Below, piece by piece: positions 55,422 through 64,000 of a stretch of DNA of 64,000 bases (positions within the stretch are counted from its first letter, which is position 1; each line of letters opens with the position of its first letter). Source of the stretch: Astropecten irregularis (lineage: Eukaryota > Echinodermata > Asteroidea > Paxillosida > Astropectinidae). The notes under the pieces are model-generated. The model worked only from the letters and a program-made list of their open reading frames with translations. It had not been told where the DNA came from and did not search any database. Location: the NCBI GenBank assembly GCA_963971285.1, contig OZ020244.1, positions 8,432,001-8,496,000 of the forward strand. Reading direction: 5' to 3'. Made by a program: the position numbers and the translations under genes.

Positions 55422-55555
55422 TCACTCTCCAGCTGGTTTAACTGCCACCAGGTAACTCCTCCACCTACGAGCCATAGAGAAACCGCTCAGTCCGCGCACC
55501 TCAAGTCTTCTCTTTTGCAAAGTCTCCGCCATTTGATGATTCAAGCTCAGAGCAT
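55422..55555 (-). pseudogene. Exon-like fragment, minus-strand copy
   Basis: On the minus strand a TTTTTCAG acceptor-like site precedes an open phase of about 44 codons ending in TGA at 55424-55422. It contains MAETLQKRRLEVRGLSGF and an Arg/Trp-rich segment. A shorter, degraded relative lies at 35622-35677 on the plus strand. I do not recognise the protein. It may be the last exon of a host gene or part of a transposon. Confidence 0.35.
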
Positions 55556-57339
55556 CTGAAAAATGACAACAGAATATAGGGCCTATGCATTACTATAGGT
55601 CATTTATTGCTGGGTTTTGCTCATTTTGTTTGAACTCCTTTGGTCAAGGAAGTGAAGCAAGATTCAGAACTCAGACCACCCATGGTCATCAAATCCATAC
55701 ACATTGAAATACATGTAGGGCTATGTCATCGTATGCCATATGCCATGATGCCATGGAATGAATGAACACTGTAAAGTACGGCATGTCAATCGACCATAGG
55801 TGTCGATTTCTTTACAAGGGAGCCAGAAGAAAACTTGTATGGTATACACTATACAGGCATTAGGTCCAAGATCCCTGCAATGGTCAAGCTGGGTCCTATT
55901 AGTTACCACATGTCAAGGACAGTGGTTACATTGCCCCTGCCATGCCATGCATGTCTTATGTACCCTCTGGGGAAAAGGTTGGGATTGTTTCAGCGTACAA
56001 TACATGTAGGCATAGTTGCCTGTGTGTTGCTGTTTACTGCTATACATGTAGACCATTAGTACGGGATAAGCAAGACGAATATAAAATGTAGTCACCAACA
56101 TTTAGATTTTTACATAGGGCTCTCACTCCTTTTTACATTAGTTTTTAAACAATGTATAGGGTCTTCAGTCATAGTATACATGTATTGCCAACCTTGGGCT
56201 AATGAACCTTCGTTCGACCTACATTTTAGCACAGTACATGATAAATATTTAAACAAAAATGTGCTCAAAATTAAACTTACAAAGGCAAGATGAAGCACAT
56301 TTTGCAATCAGATGTCCCATGGCAGAGGCTCATTTTTGAAAGACAGTCTGTAGCCATCCTTTACTGCAGTCCACTTGACGAAGGTCATCGAAGCTCTCTC
56401 TCACGCCTCCAGTACAAACCTTTACCATAGGAGTAAAGTACAAAAAGACCACGCATCAGCTATATTTTCTCATAATATAATGTATTATACATTGCAAACT
56501 GAATATATGCGAATTGGAATTTGGATGTATTTTCCCAAAACTGAAAGTACATACTGCACAACATGACATGAAATTTTTTTTCTTAATCGATATAGCCCAT
56601 GATCCCAAACTTTAACAACCCGAAACCATAAGAAGTCAGGGAAAAACAAATTCGCCGGACCTAAACAATTGTGGAACCGTATTTCGGTCAACATCATTAT
56701 TTATTTTAAATCTTTGGACATTAAAAAAAAGTATAAGGGTAAAAGATACATTGGCAGGTGCTGCCCAGGGAAGATTAAAGTTAAAAGAAAACCTGTCATA
56801 AAAAGATGTGCCTTCTAATCAAAACTAATTTTGATTTTATTTTCAGTTGAAAACATGTATAAAACTGTATACATCGAAATCTAGGCGTAACGTGCAACTA
56901 AGTCACCATAACTTTGCCAATTGTACACTGGAAAACTAGTACAAGTGGTAGTACCATGTACAGTGTAGGTTTCAGTATTGTTATTCCTCCATGAGTTGGC
57001 CTGCGTGTGATAACTGTCATTACTAGACCCACGGATGAAGGAAAGACGACCAGATGAATCTATGATGAATATATAAATACAAGAAACTTAAAAGAAAGCG
57101 TGGATATACACAAAAACACGAAAATACTCACCGTGTTTTCACCGAATCATGAATTCCTGAGCCAACTGCACCGACACGACAAACGTTCCACTTGCTGCCT
57201 GCCCGCACAAATAAAATCTAACGGTCGTTCGTTTATAATGCTGTGTTTTCATTGGTTAGTGGGCTACAGTGTATACTCAGGTAATAGGGTCAAGGCTTCC
57301 TGGCTATAAGTTACTACTGTAAATACAGTAACATGGACG
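55556..57339. other. Non-coding, no gene recognised
   Basis: AT-rich sequence with short chance frames and ACATGTA words. I see nothing in it that supports a gene. Confidence 0.4.
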
Positions 57340-58080
57340 ATACAGTAACAGTCATCTGTGAACATTTGAGTCCCATACGATGCCCATTTTATGAGAAAAC
57401 AGTGTGAAAACTAAACGGCCACAGTATTTCTTAAGTCTTTTCTCTTTGATCTTTGAAAGATCAAAGAAAGTTTGAAAGAAAGTTTGGCTTGGTATACGTA
57501 GTCATTTTGAGGACAGCCGAAGATTAAGAAATAAGAGTGCTCCGTGAAAATTGAAGGGCAAACATTGAACTCCTGCATGTACTTCACATGATCGCCTATT
57601 TATAATGTATATTAAAAAACAAGGTTTGACTTGACTTGATTTGTATTTAACTGACAAGTTGGGACTGGAAAATAAAGTTTGGCATCAAGCCCCCCCCCCA
57701 AAAAAAACGTATCGCGCCTTTACTATATACATGTTCTGAGTGCATTAAGTAAAATCATACTTTGGGTTTTGTCAGAGAAATACAGATTCATCATGGGCAA
57801 AAATATCGAGGAAGATACAGTAATTAACAGTCATCTGTGAAAAATGGTAGTCCCATATTATACGGTGCCCACTTTTTGAGAAAACAGTGTTAACGGCCAC
57901 ATTATTTCTATACGTCTTCTCTTTTATTTTTGACCTTTAAAAGATCAAAAATATTTTGGTCACTGATTTTACTCTTTTCTGGATGAATACAGCATTTCAT
58001 GCAGAAATATTTTAATGGTATGTTTCTACCATCACCATCTTTATACACTAAGATCTGTGAAGATTTTTGTTGTGAAAGCG
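57340..58080 (-). repeat. Dispersed repeat, two minus-strand copies
   Basis: The segments 57340-57480 and 57825-58080 resemble each other and the reverse complement of 35840-36130. Shared words include CAGTCATCTGTGAA and GAGAAAACAGTG. The first copy has an 11-bp-arm hairpin, CTTTGATCTTT/AAAGATCAAAG, at 57444-57466. Confidence 0.65.
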
Positions 58081-61000
58081 CAACTTGTAATAATTCCTAA
58101 ACTTGACGTGTCCTTCCACTAATGTTGTAGGTTTATAATTCGCATGATGCACCCTTCATTATTTTCCCTGCAATGGAGTAAGATTACTTTAACAATCAAA
58201 TAATGGCGAATGCCCTTTTTGTGAGCAATTATAAGTATATCCGAGGATGAAATAACTGGGAGTTAAGATTTGTAAGCTACCAAATCTCTTGCAGACTGAC
58301 ACAAGTTTAATTAAAAGCGCCCTCTATTCGTTTATATTTGCATAATAAACGTTTAGTCATTATTTTAAATCGAATAAAATATGATTTAAATACTTAACAT
58401 CTCCTAAAATAAAATAACTTTTCATTTTTTTATACAATCAATACTGGACAACAATATTTTAAGAAATTCGAACATTTTTATCAAAGTTAAATTTTTCATG
58501 AATTTCTCATTTTTTCCCAACGAAAATGCGTACGAGTACATAGTACTCAACCCTAAAATTTTTCCATCGTTGGGGCAAAATTTAGAAATGCAAAATTGTG
58601 TGATTTTATATCAAAAATGAACTCATTTGAAATGTAAACATGTTTAAATCCAATATTTCGATATCCTTGCTCAGTAATTTTGTTAAATAAGTGTTGCAGG
58701 AAGCCATCCGAAGAAGTATTTTTGAAGTATTGATGTTTCTCTCCATTCTTGTCACGAGCCTTTCGATTATCGTCTTGACTTTCCAAAAGAATTCGCCCAC
58801 TGTACTTATAATAATAATTGTAAGAAATACAACAATTATTTCCGCTTGTTTTTCTTCGGATAGACCCTTGGGTTTTCAGTCTCAGAAAAAGGGGCCGCCA
58901 GGAGGAGCCAGGCTATAGTTTGCAAAATCATCGATTGAATTAAAGTACATTTAAAATTGGCTTTTTTAAATTTAATTTTAATGTTTTCTTATAGTTCACG
59001 CAGACATGACAGAATACTGAAATTGTTGGCTTATTGTCATGATAGTGTAACCTGAAAAATGACACACCTTAACAAACCGAGGATCTAAAGGACGGGACGC
59101 GAACTGTTTATCAAAAATAGCCGTTTGGAACGACTGACAAAAAGAACAAATTAATCTAAACCAGCCAAAAACAAAATGTTTGCGCATGACATGTATTCTT
59201 GATAATTTTCTATATAACCATAACAAAAATTTGATATCATGACTAATATCCGACAGTGGGCCTATTTGGTATTTACTTTCCAAAAATCAAGACTTTGTTA
59301 TATTCAATGGTTGCTTTTTAATATATAAACAAATGAAAGAAACAAAATAATATGATAGGCATCGGCCTATTCAAAATGCGTGTTTGTATGGGCCGCCAAT
59401 GCAGCAGTATCACCTTCCCTCTCGCTCGCACTTTCATCAATTCCATTTCTTTCTTTTGAAATATTTTTTTACTTCAGGTTAAAGTTCATTTTCTCTCCAA
59501 ATATACGAGTTCTTTTAGATGCATGAGAGGCAAATAAAATGCACACAAATGATGCAATTTGTTTACAAATTTAGAAATATTTATTTTGGATCCGTACTAC
59601 CCAACACTAGACCGACGAAATATAAAGTACACCATAATGAGGATTATAGCATTGATAATGATGCGTATTAAAGTCACATCAAGGTAATGATACCCGATAA
59701 CTAATTAGTCAACGAATTGCACATTAAAAGGTGATACTCTGTGTATACAAAACATTTTAAACAACTGTTATAACTTGTGAGGAAATATAGAATTCGAAAT
59801 AGAATTTCACATTTACGGTGATATTGAACTGAGCAGAAAGGTTAGTATTCCACGACAATAGTAAATGACAAATTAATAGGCCCTAATAATTTTACTCGTT
59901 TGTAGGCTATTGCGCATAAGTTCAAATGTAAAGGCGTTAAAATAAACAAATTATAGAAATATCATGTGAACAAAAAAATTACTAGACTTACATTTACACG
60001 CACTAACAGTTAATGAAAACTAATAACAACACACCAACATGCTATATTAAAACATTCATAGCTCTCAGACCTCAACTTAACACAGGTAAGAAAAACAACT
60101 ATCAAGCCCCCAAAACATTAGCACTAGGCACCATCATTACATGTATATCTTAAGGCATGTGTAGGAGAGGGAATTTAAACATATATTTTTGATTTGATTT
60201 TAACCATTACAATTGTGTATGTACAAAGAAAAGATTTAAGACTTAGTTTCAAAGAATCAAGCCTTTTGATTCACTTGTGTTAAAGTTATTGAAGATTTTG
60301 TGACCATGCACTCAGTTGACTTTTTTGACAGGGCAGTTTTACCAGAGGTCATAAAGTTATATTTTGTTGTTGCTGTAAACTTATTTTGCTTTGGCCATGA
60401 GGACTACTTTTAAGGAATTACTTTTATTTGCTCTGTTTCTAGATTATTTCTGTAATTAACTGAGGCCTATTCCATCCAAGGCATGACCAAGCAATCAACA
60501 AAATTTTGAAATAATTCCCCTACACCAAATGTGCAAAACTGCCAAGGACATAATGTCAGGGTATGAACAGTACAAATGTTGAACAGCCTTTTTGTGAGCA
60601 GTTAACCAGGCTCGATTCCTCCATAAATGGTACGCGGGATGGAATCACAAAACGTGTTAACCCTTCAACACAGAGTCATGAGGAAATGGCATGGAGAAAT
60701 AAGTACTATATGAGGCTTCTTCCAGTTGCTGGAACCGAAATCAGATAAGGTTTTGAAATCCTTTGAACTTTCTCATGTTTCTTTCTATACTCTTATACTG
60801 AAATAGAACTCTTTCATTTTTGGTCATTACCAACCCAATCCTGTTGGAATTTCTGATATCACGCTAAATTTTCCATTTTTGTTTTTTTATACGACAGTAA
60901 TGTTGAATTGTCAAAGCACGACCTATTGTGCATCTAGGCCTATATATTTTAATTGTTTACCGGTATATAACTTCGTGCCGTGAACAACAAAATTAATTAT

Positions 61001-61381
61001 CAATACAAGTAATAAACTGCAGCAAGTACTCGAAGTCGAAGTTAACCAAAGTTATGATTTGGGATAAATAAAATGACAGGAGATGGCCTGACGGTTCGAT
61101 CCTTGGAAGATATCTGTCTTTCTCAAAGGAACCTTTTTTTGCTAAAATTGAAACGTCAGGCCCTCCTAACTCTAAAAGTTAATTTCTCCATAGTTAGCAT
61201 GCAATGAAGTTATCAAGTTTTTCTCCATCATGGACGTATATAAAGATCTACCACGGGTTAAGACATAGCGTTATAATGATGTACAGTGTGGTGTACAGTG
61301 TGGTTTGTTCTAGCTCTGTGAATTGCATAATGTTATATAATGCTAGAACTGACTTGGCTCAAGTTACTGGCCGGGGGCCTT
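58081..61381. other. Non-coding, no gene recognised
   Basis: Long AT-rich stretch with only short frames of protein-unlike composition. No repeat or RNA gene was recognised. Confidence 0.4.
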
Positions 61382-62213
61382 GAACAACGAGGTCTGGCAA
61401 TGTGTAATGTACAATACAAATGGGATTGGTTCTACCATTGAGGATCCCTCCATGGTTTAACGGTTACCATGATAGAAAAAAGGAATATACTAGAGTAAAG
61501 GTTTAACTGTCACGGCTCTAGAATACAATGTAAGAGCATGGAGGAAGGAAAGATACATTTTGCACTGAATACACAAGTTAGACAAAATGTTGTTGCCCGT
61601 TTTCAATGCGGCGGTCGTCGATCGTGGTTGAGTAGATCTTATTAACTGCTCGTCTTGCTCATTATAATATGACGAAATCACAGCGTCTCCATTTTAGCCA
61701 CTGATAGTACGGCACTGCCTCTGCACGGTCGCGGGCCACGAAAATACAGCATACTTCTTCGGAGAGTCACTACTCACTCGCACACAATGTTCAAGTTGCT
61801 AGTTATAGTGTCGACTTTCCTTCCTCCATGGTTTCGACTATGTGCGTCAAGTTATGTCTGTCCAGTCTGTTAAAAAATGAAGAAACGAGTATAGAAATAT
61901 ACAATCTAAACGTTGCCGCATATTCTATTTACAAACCTCTTCAAAAATTGTTATTGCAACATCGAGATAAAGTACAATACCAGTGTACCGGTATACAATC
62001 ACTGATTTAAAACAGATCAAAATCGACACTCGGTATTATCTTGAACACGGGTGAAAAGGCATCGATTGATGAAATGTTCAGAGAATAATATATGATGTAC
62101 AGGCCTAGATTTTCAAATAATGTTAGAAGATTGGCGATTCAATCTTCCTAAAACAAACACCATGATGATTCATGCCTGAAAGTAGCCTGTGGAATTATGG
62201 GTTTTACTTAATA
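61382..62213 (-). repeat. Dispersed repeat, copy 2 (uninterrupted)
   Basis: This is the reverse complement of the outer parts of 15206-16857. It lacks the 0.8-kb TIR element found there and so gives the empty site (around 61640-61690). The two copies differ by scattered changes. Confidence 0.75.
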
Positions 62214-63015
62214 ATATTACGATAGAGGCCTAATATAATTTCGATATGGCTCAGTTCAGTGATTGGGCTTTAACTTTTTTAATTTTAATTTTTGACGGAG
62301 AATTGTTGTAATTTTTCTTGTGTTTTCCCACTTTTCTTTTGCAATCAGACTGCAGTTTAAATGATTTAAGAATTTTTGACACGTAGGCTAAATGATCCTT
62401 CTAAGATAAATGAAACATGTTTTCTAACATGGATAAACGGAACTCACCAATATAGAAGCTGGAGCCTGATTCGTAGCAATCACAGCTAGACAATTGGCAG
62501 TACTGTCCCTGACCATGGAGCTATAGCTCCATGCCCTGACCAAGGACCAAGGGATCTTTGCCCCTGACCCCAAATGAGGTGAAACATCCTATTCCTCAGT
62601 ATAGACAAGTCAACCCATTGAGAAATGCAGACACTTTCTGTGGGGTTTATCAATGTAGGAAACGCAGTAAACGGTGAATAGGATCACCATACCCAGTTTC
62701 CAATGTTGGTAAATGCTCTACGTATATTTGGGAAACTGGGTGCTACGCTTCCTTGCCCGTTTAAGTTGTGGGTAAACTGCCGCCGGAAACGACCGGGTGC
62801 AAACACGTCGCCCGAATACATGGGTAGGAAATTTTCGGAAATGCACACTGTTCGCACAGTGCCCATTGCGCAATGCAGTATGAACAATGGAATAGGAACG
62901 CAACTTGTGAATTGGCATTGAGCCTGAATGAGAGTGAGAGTTGAATAAGGGTTGTGGGGCGTGTGTATGTCGACGCAACCATTATTTTATATAAAAGTAA
63001 AACAATATACAATAT
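62214..63015. other. Non-coding with a perfect 20-bp palindrome
   Basis: No gene is recognised. CATGGAGCTATAGCTCCATG at 62514-62533 is a perfect palindrome. The part 62690-62890 is a divergent inverted relative of 54050-54275. Confidence 0.45.
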
Positions 63016-63837
63016 TTAGCTGTTTCGCATGCAGCGAAATTACCCTACTTTACTGAAGGAATACCAATAATTATGGACGATATTATCTTTACGAATTTTG
63101 CATTATACCATGTCAAAACAAAAATGGCAATGCTCATGCCTCGGAAATCGGAACTGATCGCTGTTGAAACTTGTAAGAATCAATGCATTACGCTAGTGTA
63201 GTTTACTGCAGAGCCACTATGATGAAAACAAGGTACGTGCTGCTTGTATAGTCACTTCCGGGTAATCGCGATTAATCCATTAATCGCGATTATTTCCTCC
63301 GCGATTAATCGATTAGTGAAAAGCACTAATCGCCCAGGCCTAGTATTAGTATCCCTAATGTGAAGTGCTGTCACGATGACGTCATCAACTGATTTTTGAG
63401 TGATTTTTTTAATAATTAATTTTAAATAAATAGCCATTTAGAGTCAAACATACATAACACAAAACACGGGCTTTGGAACTTTTTGGACCGCTGATATGGC
63501 TATCCATAGTAGTGGGCCAATTGTATACACGTAAACGTAGCACGACAACCAGTCATTTTGCTGTTTTCGCCGCCCATAAGCACAACCATACAATACTATG
63601 CGCGCTTGCCTATAGTCGACTCTGCCATTTCTGTGTTTCTCATGGCCGTGTGTATACATCTATCTGTATATGTGTATTGATGGATGAGTGACGACGCTTC
63701 TTGTAGTTGTTTAGGACAATTAAGACACCGCTGATTAACTATTTCTCTGTCCTGGGTCAATTTTATATATATTATATGTATTTTCTAAAACATACGCGAA
63801 ACAGCTCAGTGTTTGTTAACTACAAACACAGGTCTAG
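63016..63837 (+). mobile_element. Rolling-circle-like element, complete subfamily-2 copy
   Basis: The unit starts with the palindrome GCTGTTTCGCATGCAGCGAA (63019-63038). It ends with GCGAAACAGC, the hairpin GTGTTTGTT/ACAAACAC, and CTAG at 63834-63837 before T. The 5' arm GCTGTTTCGC is the exact reverse complement of the 3' subterminal motif. Its last 500 bp resemble unit 2 of the main array. It contains a perfect 13-bp-arm inverted repeat at 63264-63291. Confidence 0.6.
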
Positions 63838-64000
63838 TTATTTTTAATGTTGTACAAAACCAAAAAAATGCTATTCCAATGTAGAATCTATTGATTTTAA
63901 AAATCTAAGAAATTCGCGTTAACACTGTTTACCCCCATAGGGACACTGCGATAAATGTTTTGCGGATATTTAAGCAAAACGGACGTAATAAAAACATAAA
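63838..64000. other. Non-coding window end
   Basis: AT-rich sequence; nothing recognised. Confidence 0.4.

Overview
The window looks like intergenic DNA from an invertebrate metazoan, most likely marine. It is AT-rich with many mini- and microsatellites, carries a Polinton/adintovirus-type element and two LINE types (L1-Tx1-like, and CR1/L2-like with a 2A-like N-terminus), and shows no convincing host gene. The species cannot be fixed from the sequence. Almost everything recognisable is a mobile element or a repeat, often one inside another.

Layout. (1) 315-12873, minus strand: one end of a decayed Polinton/Maverick (adintovirus-like) element. In transcription order it holds a protein-primed family B DNA polymerase, a small membrane protein, a truncated packaging ATPase, the tail of a pX-like core peptide and a conserved unknown protein. 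No capsid, protease or integrase gene is visible; they may lie left of position 1. (2) 5448-12088, plus strand: a very young Gypsy-type LTR retrotransposon inserted in the polymerase gene. It has two 516-bp LTRs differing at one base, a TTAT target duplication, intact gag and pol, and a canonical -1 frameshift heptamer directly before the gag stop. (3) 12.9-17.4 kb: non-coding repeats, including a dispersed repeat split by a TIR element. (4) 17.4-41.0 kb: a head-to-tail, partly nested array of about twelve non-autonomous rolling-circle-like elements. Each ends in a hairpin followed by CTAG and then T, with an inward inverted repeat (GCGGAAAAGCC) matching the palindromic 5' end (GGCTTTTCCGC). 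This is the architecture of Helentron/Helitron2-derived HINEs. Two small palindromic MITEs and a 3.7-kb unclassified insertion sit inside it. (5) 41.1-47.8 kb: a broken L1-Tx1-like LINE, itself interrupted by a foldback element. (6) 47.8-51.2 kb, minus strand: a CR1/L2-like LINE with frameshifts, joined tail to tail with the previous one. (7) 51.8-53.9 kb: a 51-bp minisatellite of about 40 units. (8) 54-64 kb: a tRNA-derived SINE remnant, inverted copies of repeats seen earlier, and a further rolling-circle-like element with a second pair of end sequences.

How the parts relate. Some order of events can be read from the nesting: Polinton first, then its nonsense codon and internal deletion (order unknown), with the Gypsy insertion very recent; the rolling-circle array before its MITEs and the 3.7-kb insert; the Tx1 LINE before its foldback insertion. 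The most interesting observations are the rolling-circle array, whose 5' and 3' end sequences covary between two subfamilies, and the exact frameshift signal in an apparently intact Gypsy element. All family assignments were made by eye from motifs and architecture; no database search was possible.
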